DNA from: an uncultured SAR86 cluster bacterium | GTDB taxonomy: Bacteria > Pseudomonadota > Gammaproteobacteria > Magnimaribacterales > Magnimaribacteraceae | Assembly: GCA_902554355.1 (NCBI GenBank) | Contig: CACDOC010000002.1 | Coordinates: 1-64,000 of the forward strand | Direction of reading: 5' to 3' | DNA length: 64,000 nucleotides | Part shown: in pieces, positions 1 to 9,674 of the stretch | Numbering within the stretch: the stretch's first letter is position 1 | Layout of the letters: each line of letters starts with the position of its first letter | Notes under the pieces: generated by a model | Told to the model about the DNA's origin: nothing | Seen by the model: the letters and a program-made list of their open reading frames with translations, nothing else | Databases searched by the model: none | Position numbers and translations under genes: made by a program

Positions 1-860
1 TAAGTTCCCTCTTTCCTCATGATAGCTATTCCCTCAGCATCCATTAGGGTTGCGTGTTCGATCGAATCAACACCTGATTGAACTGCTCTAATTATCCCCT
101 CTGCCCCATGAGCATGAGCTGCAACTTTAAAGCCATAATCTTTAGCTGCACTTACAATAGCTTTAATTTCTTGTTCAGTCATTTGAGGATTTTGACCATT
201 CTTAGCATTACTAAGCACTCCTCCAGTTGCAGTTATCTTAATTAAATCAGCCCCCTCTTTGTAACGATGCCTAACTGCTTTATAAGCATCATCTGAACTA
301 TTGATAATTCCTTCTAAAGGTCCAGGATCAAAAGATAGTTTATTATTTAATGAATTGGTTTCATCAGCGTGACCTCCTGTAGAAGCTATCGATTTTCCAG
401 CTGTAAAGATTCTAGGCCCTGGAACCGTACCTTTTGCAATTGCATTTCTTAATGAAACTGTAACTGAATCTGAGTCACCAAGATTCCTTACTGTAGTAAA
501 CCCTGCCATAAGGGTTTTTTTAGCATTATTAACTGACCTTATAGCGTAGTCAGCTGGATTTAAAGTTGTATTTTCGATATACCTACTTGTGCTACTTTGA
601 TCAGAAGTAAGATGGACATGCATATCAATTAAACCTGGAAGGACGGTATAACCGCTTAAATCAATGTATTCGTCATCAGGATCTGGTTCTGCATAACCAG
701 TAATTACCTCAGAAATTCTATTGTCTACTATATATATAGACATTTCGTTCATAGGGCTATCATTAGTGCCATCAATTAAGAAACCTGCATGTATTACAGT
801 CTTTGTGGAGGCATTGAGACTAAGTAAAAAACTTAAATATATTAATAAAAACCTTTTCAT
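1..860 (-). CDS. Exported amidohydrolase (imidazolonepropionase/Xaa-Pro dipeptidase-like), 3' end cut off by the window
   Basis: The reading frame starts at an ATG whose complement is at 858-860 and stays open to the window edge, giving about 286 residues without a stop. The N-terminus ([19 protein letters not shown]) is a Sec-type signal peptide without a lipobox cysteine, so the enzyme is probably periplasmic. Metal-site motifs of the amidohydrolase superfamily appear in order: DMHVH in strand 1, a candidate carboxylated lysine in [18 protein letters not shown], and SIEHATLMD. This pattern fits the imidazolonepropionase-related branch that includes Xaa-Pro and similar dipeptidases. The substrate cannot be assigned from sequence. 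The missing C-terminal part should carry the last metal-ligand aspartate. The gene diverges from purB. Confidence 0.85.
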   Translation of the reverse strand, partial: MKRFLLIYLSFLLSLNASTKTVIHAGFLIDGTNDSPMNEMSIYIVDNRISEVITGYAEPDPDDEYIDLSGYTVLPGLIDMHVHLTSDQSSTSRYIENTTLNPADYAIRSVNNAKKTLMAGFTTVRNLGDSDSVTVSLRNAIAKGTVPGPRIFTAGKSIASTGGHADETNSLNNKLSFDPGPLEGIINSSDDAYKAVRHRYKEGADLIKITATGGVLSNAKNGQNPQMTEQEIKAIVSAAKDYGFKVAAHAHGAEGIIRAVQSGVDSIEHATLMDAEGIAIMRKEGT

Positions 861-914
861 AATTAATAGTTTGCGACTTGTTTAATAACAAGGCAAGCAT
901 TTGTGGACATAAGT

Positions 915-920
915 TATAAT
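915..920 (+). promoter_or_regulatory. Perfect -10 box (TATAAT) just upstream of purB
   Basis: TATAAT ends six bases before the purB ATG at 927, so transcription would be expected to start at or within a base or two of that ATG. No Shine-Dalgarno sequence and no convincing -35 element are visible. A leaderless purB mRNA is inferred. The same arrangement occurs before genes at 40391 and 60300. Confidence 0.45.
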
Positions 921-926
921 AAGCCA

Positions 927-2288
927 ATGAAGACGGATTCTTTATTAGCAATTTCACCACTAGACGGAAGATATAACTCTGTAAATAATGAATTAAGTTA
1001 CATAACTAGTGAATACGGCCTGATTAAATACAGACTCTTCATAGAAGTGGAATGGTTCAAGCACCTTTCAAATACAAAAAATATTCCTGAAATCCCTAAG
1101 TTATCAATTAATAATATACGCTATCTTAATGATTTAGTTAAAAATTTCTCAAAAAAAGATGCTAATAGAGTTAAGGTCATTGAGAAAAAAACTAATCATG
1201 ACGTCAAAGCTATAGAATATTTTCTAAAAGAAAAAATATCTAAAATTAGATCATTAAATAAATATTCTGAATTTATCCATTTTGCCTGCACTTCAGAAGA
1301 TATAAATAACCTATCTTATTCTTTAATGATTAGAGATGCCTCTAACATCGTCGCTTCAAGCATTCATGATGTTTCCAGGAACCTTAAACAAAAGGCAAAT
1401 AAATTCGCGACAACCCCCATGCTGTCTAGAACACATGGCCAAACTGCCTCCCCTACTACTATGGGAAAGGAGTTTTCTAATTTTGTACATCGTATTAATA
1501 CTATTAATACTTCGATCGGCGCAATTAAACTAAAAGGTAAGATAAACGGAGCAGTTGGTAACTTTAACGCTCACACAATTGCCTATCCAAAAGTAAATTG
1601 GGAGTTAGTATCTAAAAAATTTATAAAAGGATTAGGATTAGAGGTAAATTCGCACACTACACAAGTAGAGCCGAAAGATTCTATTGCTGAACTTTTTTTT
1701 CATTACGTAAGATTAAATAATGTCTTAATTGATTTAAGTAGAGATATGTGGGGATACATATCTTTAGGATACTTTAAGCAGAAGCTTAAAAAAGGTGAAA
1801 TTGGTTCCTCCACAATGCCACATAAAGTTAATCCAATTGATTTTGAAAATGCTGAAGGTAATTTAGGTCTAGCAAATTCTATTTTTCTGCATTTATCTAA
1901 CTCTGTTGTTATCTCGAGATGGCAAAGGGATTTAACTGATTCTACGGTTATGAGAAATGTAGGATTATGCTATGGCCACACAAATCTTGCACTTTATTCG
2001 CTTCTAAAAGGACTTAATAAACTAGAAATTAATAAAGATCAGATAAATAAAGATCTTGATAACTCTTGGGAGGTTCTGACAGAAGCTATTCAAACTGTTC
2101 TTCGAAAACATTCCATCTCTAATGGATATGAGTTAATGAAGGATTTATCTAGAGGAAAACAAATTAATAAAGAAGATCTTGATAAATTTATTGATTCAAC
2201 TGATATTCCTATTGAAGACAAACAAAGACTTAAGAGCCTAAAACCCTCTTCTTACATCGGGATAGCTAATAAGCTAGCTAAAAGCTAA
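927..2288 (+). CDS. purB: Adenylosuccinate lyase
   Basis: PurB performs two beta-eliminations of fumarate in purine synthesis: SAICAR to AICAR, and adenylosuccinate to AMP. The 453-residue product is close to E. coli PurB (456). It has the family N-terminus (LLAISPLDGRY), the TSEDINN segment, the SRTHGQTASPTTMGKE region with the catalytic histidine, and the mobile catalytic loop GSSTMPHKVNPIDFENAEGN near residue 295. A GTG at 903 extends the frame by eight residues, but the ATG at 927 matches the family start and directly follows a -10 box, so I prefer it. The gene stands alone, divergent from the amidohydrolase. Confidence 0.96.
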   Translation: MKTDSLLAISPLDGRYNSVNNELSYITSEYGLIKYRLFIEVEWFKHLSNTKNIPEIPKLSINNIRYLNDLVKNFSKKDANRVKVIEKKTNHDVKAIEYFLKEKISKIRSLNKYSEFIHFACTSEDINNLSYSLMIRDASNIVASSIHDVSRNLKQKANKFATTPMLSRTHGQTASPTTMGKEFSNFVHRINTINTSIGAIKLKGKINGAVGNFNAHTIAYPKVNWELVSKKFIKGLGLEVNSHTTQVEPKDSIAELFFHYVRLNNVLIDLSRDMWGYISLGYFKQKLKKGEIGSSTMPHKVNPIDFENAEGNLGLANSIFLHLSNSVVISRWQRDLTDSTVMRNVGLCYGHTNLALYSLLKGLNKLEINKDQINKDLDNSWEVLTEAIQTVLRKHSISNGYELMKDLSRGKQINKEDLDKFIDSTDIPIEDKQRLKSLKPSSYIGIANKLAKS

Positions 2289-2384
2289 AAGAAAGTTGAT
2301 TTATAACTATTCTTCGTTAAACTTTTCATCTTTTCGATGCTTGGCGTTCAATAAATCGGAACAAGCAATAATAAAGGAATAAAT

Positions 2385-3965
2385 ATGGCTATATACAAAG
2401 ACATGATAGATAAGCTATTAAAGCTTAAAAAGGAAGGGCAAGGAGCCCACGTTAATGTAAATCCTGAGCATGCGGCTCGTATGAGATTACAAAACCAATT
2501 CCAATCAGGTATTGACATTGCTAAATACACTGCTTCTATTATGCGAAAAGACATGGATGAGTATGATTCAAATCCTGAATCTTACACACAATCTCTGGGC
2601 TGCTGGCATGGATTTATAGGTCAGCAAAAAATGATATCTATAAAGAAACATTTTGGATCAACTGACAAAAAATATCTGTATTTATCTGGGTGGATGGTTG
2701 CTGCCTTAAGATCTCAATTTGGACCCCTTCCTGATCAATCAATGCATGAAAAAACCACGGTTGCTAACCTTATTGAGGAGCTATATACATTTCTTAAGCA
2801 AGCAGATGCAAGAGAGCTGGGAGGTTTGTTTAGAGAATTAGATGAAGCAACTGGAAATGCAAAAAAAGAAATTCAAGAGAAAATTGATAATTTTCAAACT
2901 CATATTGTACCCATAATTGCAGATATCGACGCAGGTTTTGGAAATGAAGAAGCCACATATTTGATGGCAAAACAAATGATAGAAGCTGGTGCATGTTGTA
3001 TCCAAATTGAAAACCAAGTATCTGACGAGAAACAATGCGGGCACCAAGACGGTAAAGTTACTGTTCCTCATGCTGACTTTTTAGCTAAGATAAATGCTGT
3101 TAGATATGCTTTTTTAGAGTTAGGTGTTGACGACGGTGTAATTGTAGCTAGAACGGATTCTTTAGGAGCTGGCCTAACAAAACAGATTGCTATAACTCAT
3201 GAAGCTGGTGATTTAGGAGATCAGTACAATTCATTCTTAGACCTTGAAGAGGTATCTGATTCCGAAATGAATCACGGGGATGTATTAATTAACCATAACG
3301 GTAAGTTAGTAAGGCCTAAAAGGCTTCCTAGTAACTTGTATAGATTTAGAGAAGGAACAGGAGAAGAGCGTTGCATACTAGATTCCATTACAAGCCTGCA
3401 AAATGGTGCGGATTTAATTTGGATTGAAACTGAAAAGCCCCATATAGGTCAAATTGGAGCGATGATGGATGAGGTAAGAAAAGTTATTCCTAACGCTAAA
3501 TTAGTTTATAACAATAGCCCTTCATTTAATTGGACCTTAAATTTTAGACAACAAGTCTACGATGCAATGGAAAAAGAAGGTAAAGATCTTAGTAAATACG
3601 ATAGAACTGATTTAATGAATGAAAAATATGATAATTCAGAATTAGGCAAAGAAGCTGATGAAAAAATTAGAACTTTCCAAGCAGATGCTGCAAAACAGGC
3701 TGGAATATTCCATCATCTTATAACATTACCTACATATCACACTGCCGCATTATCAACTGACAATCTAGCTAAAGAATACTTTGGTGATAAAGGAATGTTA
3801 GGATACGTTGAAAACGTTCAAAGAAAAGAAATACGTGAAGGAATTGCATGCGTAAGACATCAAAACATGGCTGGATCTGATATGGGAGATGATCACAAAG
3901 AGTATTTTGCTGGAGATGCTGCTCTAAAGGCTTCAGGAAAAGACAATACCATGAATCAATTCTAA
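2385..3965 (+). CDS. aceA: Isocitrate lyase, long Pseudomonas-type subfamily
   Basis: This enzyme cleaves isocitrate to glyoxylate and succinate, the first step of the glyoxylate bypass needed for growth on acetyl-CoA sources such as fatty acids. At 526 residues it is about 90 longer than E. coli AceA (434) and matches the size of the Pseudomonas-type enzymes. The catalytic cysteine is Cys218 in KQCGHQDGK, where E. coli-type enzymes have KKCGH. Other family blocks are PIIADIDAGFGNEEATYLM, VARTDSLGAGLT, and KLVYNNSPSFNW. An AAGGAAT ribosome site precedes the ATG. No malate synthase or aceK is in the window. A terminator follows directly. Confidence 0.96.
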   Translation: MAIYKDMIDKLLKLKKEGQGAHVNVNPEHAARMRLQNQFQSGIDIAKYTASIMRKDMDEYDSNPESYTQSLGCWHGFIGQQKMISIKKHFGSTDKKYLYLSGWMVAALRSQFGPLPDQSMHEKTTVANLIEELYTFLKQADARELGGLFRELDEATGNAKKEIQEKIDNFQTHIVPIIADIDAGFGNEEATYLMAKQMIEAGACCIQIENQVSDEKQCGHQDGKVTVPHADFLAKINAVRYAFLELGVDDGVIVARTDSLGAGLTKQIAITHEAGDLGDQYNSFLDLEEVSDSEMNHGDVLINHNGKLVRPKRLPSNLYRFREGTGEERCILDSITSLQNGADLIWIETEKPHIGQIGAMMDEVRKVIPNAKLVYNNSPSFNWTLNFRQQVYDAMEKEGKDLSKYDRTDLMNEKYDNSELGKEADEKIRTFQADAAKQAGIFHHLITLPTYHTAALSTDNLAKEYFGDKGMLGYVENVQRKEIREGIACVRHQNMAGSDMGDDHKEYFAGDAALKASGKDNTMNQF

Positions 3966-3977
3966 TTAAGCTTTGAA

Positions 3978-4010
3978 TTAAAAAAGGAAGCCTATGCTTC
4001 CTTTTTTATT
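3978..4010. terminator. Bidirectional intrinsic terminator between aceA and nqrM
   Basis: A GGAAGC/GCTTCC stem (3986-3991 with 3996-4001) with loop CTAT is flanked by A-tracts on the left and T-tracts on the right, so it can end transcription from aceA on the plus strand and from the nqr operon on the minus strand. The nqrM stop codon lies inside the T-tract, so the operon runs right into the terminator. Confidence 0.85.
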
Positions 4011-4179
4011 GCTCAACACATTTAGAAGTATCACCACCGCAAATTTCACACTCTCTTCCAGGTTCAAGATTAGCTAAACCACCACAAGACCCTGTAATGG
4101 GTTTTTTACCGAAGAAAAGTCCCACAGACATAGCGATAACTATCGAGAGTAGGATCAAAAAGGTCATAAATAAAGTCAT
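4006..4179 (-). CDS. nqrM: NqrM, Na+-NQR maturation factor (DUF539), 57 aa
   Basis: The short frame encodes an N-terminal membrane helix (TFLILLSIVIAMSVGLFFG) followed by a cysteine-rich tail: GSCGG, then CEICGG and KC. A single helix with four closely set cysteines after the GSCGG motif is the signature of NqrM, which is needed to assemble the iron site between NqrD and NqrE. It lies seven bases after apbE, in the same place as the last gene of many nqr operons. The ATG at 4179 is followed by an in-frame ATG four codons later, so the true start could be either. Confidence 0.9.
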   Translation of the reverse strand: MTLFMTFLILLSIVIAMSVGLFFGKKPITGSCGGLANLEPGRECEICGGDTSKCVEQ

Positions 4180-4186
4180 TACTAAA

Positions 4187-5212
4187 CTATTTTACTAGTT
4201 TTGCCATAGAATTAGAAAAAATAACCTCAGTTTCTTCATCAAGATGGGAAAAGAAGATTACGTTTATATTATTCTTATTTGAATAAAGAATTGCCTGCTC
4301 TAGCTCCATTGCGTTTAAAGCCGTAGCTAAAGCATCGGACTTCATGGCAGTTTCAGACAAAACAGTAACCGAGGATTTTGAAAATTTCTTTGGTTTTCCT
4401 GTTTTTGTAATCAAAGTATGAGTAATAACACTATCGTTATCTATTTTTATATTTCTATAGTCCCCGGAAGTTGCAAGTGCAAAGCTATCTACTATATTTG
4501 AATTAAGTGTAATAAAAGGTTTATTAGGATTTTCTGGGCTTTCTATACCAACAATCCAGGGTCTATTATTTAATTTCATGTAAGAAGTTCTTATCTCTCC
4601 TCCAAGTTCAATATAGTGAGCATTGATATCTTTATTCAATACTAAATCTTCATGAACTAGATCTATAGCATAGCCTTTTGCTATTGAAGAAAAATCTAGA
4701 TGTACGTCTTTTAGCCTTCTTACAAATAAACCTTCCGTTTCTATGGAATCACAGCCGACTTGATCTAATACCTCTTTATCATTTTGTTTATACGAACGAT
4801 CTTTGGTGGTTGGTCCAAAACCATGTAAATTCACTAATCTTCCTATCGAAACATCATAGGCTCCATTAGTATTAAAACAGAGAGATAAAGCAAAATTTAA
4901 AACTGTAATAAAGTTCTCTGAAACCCCTACCCATTCAGAAAGAGCACTTTTATTAATTTGAGATATCAATGAGTCATTTAAGTACGTAGACATTTCTTTG
5001 TTAACTCCTGAAAAGATGTCGTGTATCTTTTCTTTAGAAATAGAGTTATTTTCTCCATAGGTAACAACTTTGTATGTTGTCCCCATGATGGAGCCTTGAA
5101 TTGTTAAAGGTTTATCGGTTTCCTTTTTAAAATCAAGAAAGGTAAGAGTAATTAAGGTAACAACTAAAAGTAAGGTAAGGACGTGCTTGAGCTTAACTTC
5201 CAAAATCGTCAA
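4187..5212 (-). CDS. apbE: FAD:protein FMN transferase (ApbE)
   Basis: ApbE attaches FMN by a phosphoester bond to threonines of NqrB and NqrC, using FAD as donor and Mg2+. The protein begins with a membrane anchor ([13 protein letters not shown]) and lacks the lipobox cysteine of E. coli ApbE. Family motifs are [50 protein letters not shown] and the metal-binding [17 protein letters not shown]. The start is uncertain: the frame opens at a GTG at 5236, deep inside nqrF, but a TTG at 5212 has a GAGG eight bases upstream and gives a sensible N-terminus, so I use that. It overlaps nqrF by about 20 bases. Confidence 0.93.
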   Translation of the reverse strand: MTILEVKLKHVLTLLLVVTLITLTFLDFKKETDKPLTIQGSIMGTTYKVVTYGENNSISKEKIHDIFSGVNKEMSTYLNDSLISQINKSALSEWVGVSENFITVLNFALSLCFNTNGAYDVSIGRLVNLHGFGPTTKDRSYKQNDKEVLDQVGCDSIETEGLFVRRLKDVHLDFSSIAKGYAIDLVHEDLVLNKDINAHYIELGGEIRTSYMKLNNRPWIVGIESPENPNKPFITLNSNIVDSFALATSGDYRNIKIDNDSVITHTLITKTGKPKKFSKSSVTVLSETAMKSDALATALNAMELEQAILYSNKNNINVIFFSHLDEETEVIFSNSMAKLVK

Positions 5213-6425
5213 ATTTAATAGCCTCAGGTTCAACACCTAAACTATCCAACATATCAAAACAAGCATCCATCATCATTGGAGGACCGCACATATAATACTC
5301 ACAATCTTCAGGCGCTGGATGATCCTTCAAATACTCATCATGAATTACTTGATGAATAAATCCTGTATGACCGTCCCAATTGTCTTCTGGTAAAGGATCT
5401 GAAAGGGCTACATGCCATTCAAAGTTTTCGTGTTCCTCTGCTAATTTATCGTATTCATCAGTGTAAAACATTTCTCTTAAACTTCTTGCGCCATAGAAAA
5501 ATGTTATTTTTCTATTTGAATTGATCCTTAGCAATTGATCAAAAATATGTGACCTCATGGGAGCCATACCGGCTCCACCACCTATAAATACCATTTCGTT
5601 GTCTGTATCCTCGGCAAAGAAATCACCAAATGGTCCAAAAATTGTAAGTTTATCCCCTTCTTTAAGATTAAATATGTAAGAAGTCATTTCTCCAGGGGGG
5701 AAGTCAGTTCCTGGAGGAGGAGACGCAATTCTTATATTAAATTTCATAATACCCTTTTCGTTAGGATAATTAGCCATTGAATATGCCCTAATAACTGGTT
5801 CAAATGTTTTTGCTCTATTCTCCCAAACTCCAAATCTATCCCAATCGTCATGATATTCTTCTTCTATATCAAAAGACTTATAGTCTAATTCGTAAGGGGG
5901 AATCTCCATTTGTACATAACCACCCGCTTTAAAGGCCACTTCTTCACCTTCAGGCAATTTAAGGATTAACTCCTTAATAAAGGTTGCAACGTTCTTATTA
6001 GAAATAACTTCACATTCCCATTTTTTAGCACCAAATACTTCATCTGGTACTATTATTTGCATATTATCTTTTACTGGAACTTGGCAAGATAATCTCCATC
6101 CTTCTTTTTTTTCTTTATTGGTAAAATGAGATTCTTCAGTAGGTAAGATAGAGCCACCGCCACTAACAACTTTACATTTACATTGGGCACAAGTACCTCC
6201 ACCTCCACAAGCAGATGAAAGAAATAAATTTTGGGCTGCTAGAGTTTGTAAAAGTTTACCTCCTGCCTCTACATCAACAGATTTAGCGTCTTCGTTCATT
6301 GATATATTTACATTTCCTGATGAAACTAAAAGTTTTCGTGCACCTAAGATGATAAAAACCATTAAGTTAACTGCAAGAGTAAATACAAGAACTCCTAAGA
6401 AGATTTCATTTTGTAGAAGATTCAT
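5193..6425 (-). CDS. nqrF: Na+-translocating NADH:quinone oxidoreductase subunit F (NADH-oxidising)
   Basis: NqrF takes electrons from NADH via FAD and a 2Fe-2S cluster into the NQR complex. With the ATG at 6425 the protein is 410 residues (Vibrio NqrF is 408). Order: one N-terminal membrane helix (residues 8-29), a ferredoxin domain with cluster cysteines 73, 79, 82 and 114 ([10 protein letters not shown] then LSC), an FAD domain (RAYSMANYP), the nucleotide-binding [11 protein letters not shown], and the C-terminal YMCGPPMM with the family ending FDDFGS. An earlier in-frame start at 6461 lies inside nqrE and would add 12 unneeded residues. The ATG directly follows the nqrE stop. Confidence 0.97.
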   Translation of the reverse strand: MNLLQNEIFLGVLVFTLAVNLMVFIILGARKLLVSSGNVNISMNEDAKSVDVEAGGKLLQTLAAQNLFLSSACGGGGTCAQCKCKVVSGGGSILPTEESHFTNKEKKEGWRLSCQVPVKDNMQIIVPDEVFGAKKWECEVISNKNVATFIKELILKLPEGEEVAFKAGGYVQMEIPPYELDYKSFDIEEEYHDDWDRFGVWENRAKTFEPVIRAYSMANYPNEKGIMKFNIRIASPPPGTDFPPGEMTSYIFNLKEGDKLTIFGPFGDFFAEDTDNEMVFIGGGAGMAPMRSHIFDQLLRINSNRKITFFYGARSLREMFYTDEYDKLAEEHENFEWHVALSDPLPEDNWDGHTGFIHQVIHDEYLKDHPAPEDCEYYMCGPPMMMDACFDMLDSLGVEPEAIKFDDFGS

Positions 6426-6426
6426 T

Positions 6427-7026
6427 TTATAAAGAAATACCTCCAAAAGATAAGAAACCAAAACACATAAGTCCCACTGTAATAAATGTTATTCCTAAGC
6501 CCTGTAAGCCTTCCGGAATATCAGCATATTTAAGTCTTTCCGTTATTCCTGCTAAGGCAACAATGGCCAAAGCCCATCCAGTTCCTGCCCCTAATCCATA
6601 AACAATACTTTCCGTGAAAACTAAGTTCCTTTCAATAGAAAAAAGAACACCTCCTAAAATTGCACAATTCACTGTAATCAAAGGCAAAAATACACCTAAG
6701 GCGTTATAGAGACTAGGAAGGAATTTATCTAAAAACATTTCTAATATCTGAACCAAAGCTGCAATTATCCCTATGTAGCAAATTAAACCTACAAAATGTA
6801 AATCAGAGCCAGGAAACAAAGCATCTTCTTTTAAAAATACATTAAAAATTAGATTATTTATAGGAACGGCAAGGCCAAGAACCACTATGACCGCTATTCC
6901 CAATCCTATTGCTGGCTGTATACGCTTAGATATAGCCAAGAAAGTACACATACCTAGAAAGAAATTTATAGCTATATTTTCTATAAATACAGCTTTTATA
7001 AAAATACTTAGATAAGCCTCTAACAT
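6427..7026 (-). CDS. nqrE: Na+-NQR subunit E
   Basis: NqrE is a six-helix membrane subunit that, with NqrD, forms the inverted-repeat pair holding an iron site in the membrane. The 199-residue length is standard. The N-terminus has the family block [20 protein letters not shown], whose cysteine is one of the iron ligands; a second conserved cysteine lies in [12 protein letters not shown]. The start codon overlaps the nqrD stop by one base (TGATG), which suggests translational coupling. Confidence 0.96.
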   Translation of the reverse strand: MLEAYLSIFIKAVFIENIAINFFLGMCTFLAISKRIQPAIGLGIAVIVVLGLAVPINNLIFNVFLKEDALFPGSDLHFVGLICYIGIIAALVQILEMFLDKFLPSLYNALGVFLPLITVNCAILGGVLFSIERNLVFTESIVYGLGAGTGWALAIVALAGITERLKYADIPEGLQGLGITFITVGLMCFGFLSFGGISL

Positions 7027-7694
7027 CAGCCTGGTCTCCTTTCTGCTTCTAAGCTATTTTTTGATATTTTAAATTCAGGTTCTTCTATTTGATCAGTTTT
7101 CCATTGTCTTAGAGCCCAAATAGTAAATCCAATGATGAAAAACGAACTAGCTGGTGTTAAGAAAAAATTATTTGCCATATACCAACCACCATTGGTTGTT
7201 AAAGGCATTATTTCAAAACCATAGAAGGTTCCTGCTCCAATAAACTCTCTTATTACAGCTATGATGATCAATATAATGCTATACCCTAGTCCGTTTCCAA
7301 ATCCATCTAGAGCACTCATCAAAGGACCATTTTTCATAGCAAAAGCCTCTGCCCTTCCCATGACTATGCAATTAGTTACTATTAAACCCACAAATACTGA
7401 TAACGTTTTACTGCTTTCATAATCGTAAGCTTGTAATACTTCATCAACTAACATAACCAAGGTGGCAATAATCGAAATCTGTACAATTATCCTAATATTA
7501 GTTGGTATATGGTTTCTTATAAGAGAAACAAAGAAATTTGATAAGGTCACTACTGTTGTTAAAGCCACACACATAATTAAGGTTATATAAAGTGTGCCTG
7601 TAACTGCTAGTGCCGAACATATTCCTAAAATCTGCAAAGCAATAGGGTTGTCATTAAAAATAGGATTTAGCAGAACCTGTTTTGCCTTAGACAT
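7026..7694 (-). CDS. nqrD: Na+-NQR subunit D
   Basis: NqrD is the six-helix partner of NqrE and shares its fold. The 222-residue sequence has [20 protein letters not shown] near the start, with the first iron-ligand cysteine, and [16 protein letters not shown] with the second. The start overlaps the nqrC end by eight bases. The hydrophilic C-terminus is somewhat longer than usual ([14 protein letters not shown]). Confidence 0.96.
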   Translation of the reverse strand: MSKAKQVLLNPIFNDNPIALQILGICSALAVTGTLYITLIMCVALTTVVTLSNFFVSLIRNHIPTNIRIIVQISIIATLVMLVDEVLQAYDYESSKTLSVFVGLIVTNCIVMGRAEAFAMKNGPLMSALDGFGNGLGYSIILIIIAVIREFIGAGTFYGFEIMPLTTNGGWYMANNFFLTPASSFFIIGFTIWALRQWKTDQIEEPEFKISKNSLEAERRPG

Positions 7695-8469
7695 CTATAG
7701 ACTCCTTCAATTTAAGGTTTTGTATTAATGGTCCATAACCCATATCACCTAACCAAAATGAGAGTAAGTTTGTGACACCATTGCTAGTTATGGTTGCTCC
7801 AGATAATCCATCAACTTGATATATTGATTCATCGTTTGTTTTGTCTACGGATCCTTTAATTACTGAAATAACAACTTCACCTGAATCTGAATAAATCTCT
7901 TTACCTTTCCAAATAGCTTTCCATCTTGGATTATTTATTTCACCTCCTAAACCAGGAGTTTCTTTATCATCAAAAAACTCTAAACCTATAATTGTCTTGA
8001 GATCTGATTCTATTGCTAAATAACCTTTCATGGTTCCCCACAAGCCGTAACCTCTAACAGGCAATATAATTGCATTAAGCTTATCTTCATCATAATGAAG
8101 ATAAATAGTTTGGAAGTTTTCTCTCCTTTTAAGTAAGGCTAAATCATTTTCTGAATTGAGTTCTATTGAAGTTTCAGGATTCCTAGCAAATGAACTTTCA
8201 TCGTAATCTTCTAGATTAATAGAAGGATCAAATAGTCCAGTTTTAAGATTAACAATTCTTGGCTGAATAGAATTAAATATAACAGAGACATCTTTATCTT
8301 CTTCTAGTAATCCCGCAGCTGATAAGATCTTACTTTGTTTATCTAAAGTTTTATTTGCTTCTTGTAAATCTCTTAACTCAACTGCAGAAAATGAGATCAG
8401 TGCTGAACAAACTAAACATAACGAAACAGCCACTATTAAAGTTTTTCTTATAGTATCGTTATTGTTCAT
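7687..8469 (-). CDS. nqrC: Na+-NQR subunit C (covalent FMN)
   Basis: NqrC has one N-terminal membrane helix (residues 8-28) and a periplasmic FMN-binding domain. The covalent FMN attachment site is intact: [13 protein letters not shown], with Thr226 as the modified residue, a proper substrate for the ApbE encoded in this operon. Other family blocks are [14 protein letters not shown] and [12 protein letters not shown]. The gene overlaps nqrB by four bases and nqrD by eight. Confidence 0.96.
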   Translation of the reverse strand: MNNNDTIRKTLIVAVSLCLVCSALISFSAVELRDLQEANKTLDKQSKILSAAGLLEEDKDVSVIFNSIQPRIVNLKTGLFDPSINLEDYDESSFARNPETSIELNSENDLALLKRRENFQTIYLHYDEDKLNAIILPVRGYGLWGTMKGYLAIESDLKTIIGLEFFDDKETPGLGGEINNPRWKAIWKGKEIYSDSGEVVISVIKGSVDKTNDESIYQVDGLSGATITSNGVTNLLSFWLGDMGYGPLIQNLKLKESIDV

Positions 8470-9674
8470 CTATCAGCCCTTCTTAATCTTTGTTTAATAT
8501 TTCTTTCTTGAACAAAATGATCGATGAGGGGCGCAAATAAGTTTGCAAAAAGTATAGCTAACATCATGCCTTCTGGGTAGGCAGGATTAACAACCCTTAT
8601 CAACACGACCATTATCCCTATTAATAAACCGTAGTACCATCTTCCTAAGTTCGTATGGGATCCTGAAACTGGCTCTACAGCCATAAAAGCTAAACCAAAA
8701 GCAAACCCTCCAATGACTAAATGCCAGTGAAATGGTAAGGAAAACATAGGATTAGAATCAGATCCTATAATATTAAATAACTGAGAAGTTATGAAAGTTC
8801 CTATTAAAACACCTGCTACTATTCTCCAAGATGCTACTCGGGTATATAAAAGTAAAAGAAGGCCAAGCAAAATAAATAAAGTAGAAGTTTCCCCTATAGA
8901 ACCAGGTATTGATCCAAAAAAAGCATCGGACCAAGAATATTGAGCTTGAATTCCACTTAACCCTTCTTGAGCGCCTATTCCAAGTATTGTGGGGGAGCTA
9001 AAACCATCTACAGCTACCCAGACAGAATCACCTGACCAATCAACAGGATAGGCAAAATAAAGGAATGCCCTTCCAGCTAAAGCTGGATTTAAGAAGTTTT
9101 TTCCTGTTCCACCAAATATTTCTTTTGCAACCACTATCCCAAAACTGATACCCAATGCCACCTGCCATAAGGGTGCATCAGGTGGGCAACAAAGAGCAAA
9201 TAGAACTGTGGTAACAAAGGCTCCTTCATTAATTTCATGACCTCTAACAATTGCAAAAATAATTTCCCATGCGATCCCAACTATGAAAGTAACTAAATAA
9301 ATAGGAATGAAATAACAAGCTCCAAACCAGATACAATCAAATACACTCTTAGGATCATAATTGCATAGCAAATCTATAAAAATAAAATGCCAATCATCTT
9401 TATTAATTGTTCCTAATTGTTCAAAAGCAGACAGAGAATGGAATCCTAGATTATACATTCCATAAAACATTGCAGGAAAAGTAGACATCCAAACGACGAC
9501 CATAACCTTTTGTAGATCTATGCTGTCTCTTATATGTACCGATCCAAAAGTTCTTTTATCAGAAGAATAAAATAGATTTTCAAAAACATCATAAATTGGA
9601 AAGTATTTCTCTAAAGAACCTCCGCTCATAAATTTAGGCTTTATGTTGTCAAAAAATTTACGTAAAGGTTTCAT
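8466..9674 (-). CDS. nqrB: Na+-NQR subunit B (membrane subunit, covalent FMN and riboflavin)
   Basis: NqrB is the large membrane subunit that carries the sodium path. The 402-residue protein has RGHEINEGAFVTTVLFALCC and the GGTGKNFLNPALAGRAFLYF block. The expected FMN site is in the periplasmic segment VAVDGFSSPTILG, where Thr229 lies in SSPT instead of the usual SGAT, so the middle of the ApbE recognition motif is altered while aspartate 223 and the threonine are kept. The C-terminal half has the VEPVSGSHTNLGRW loop. One base separates it from nqrA. Confidence 0.96.
   Translation of the reverse strand: MKPLRKFFDNIKPKFMSGGSLEKYFPIYDVFENLFYSSDKRTFGSVHIRDSIDLQKVMVVVWMSTFPAMFYGMYNLGFHSLSAFEQLGTINKDDWHFIFIDLLCNYDPKSVFDCIWFGACYFIPIYLVTFIVGIAWEIIFAIVRGHEINEGAFVTTVLFALCCPPDAPLWQVALGISFGIVVAKEIFGGTGKNFLNPALAGRAFLYFAYPVDWSGDSVWVAVDGFSSPTILGIGAQEGLSGIQAQYSWSDAFFGSIPGSIGETSTLFILLGLLLLLYTRVASWRIVAGVLIGTFITSQLFNIIGSDSNPMFSLPFHWHLVIGGFAFGLAFMAVEPVSGSHTNLGRWYYGLLIGIMVVLIRVVNPAYPEGMMLAILFANLFAPLIDHFVQERNIKQRLRRADR

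Noticed and set aside
903..926. GTG at 903 as purB start
   Set aside because: It adds eight residues not found in the family, and the ATG at 927 gives the normal PurB N-terminus right after a -10 box.
1336..1533. Overlapping 65-residue frame inside purB
   Set aside because: It is in another frame of a conserved gene and has no independent support.
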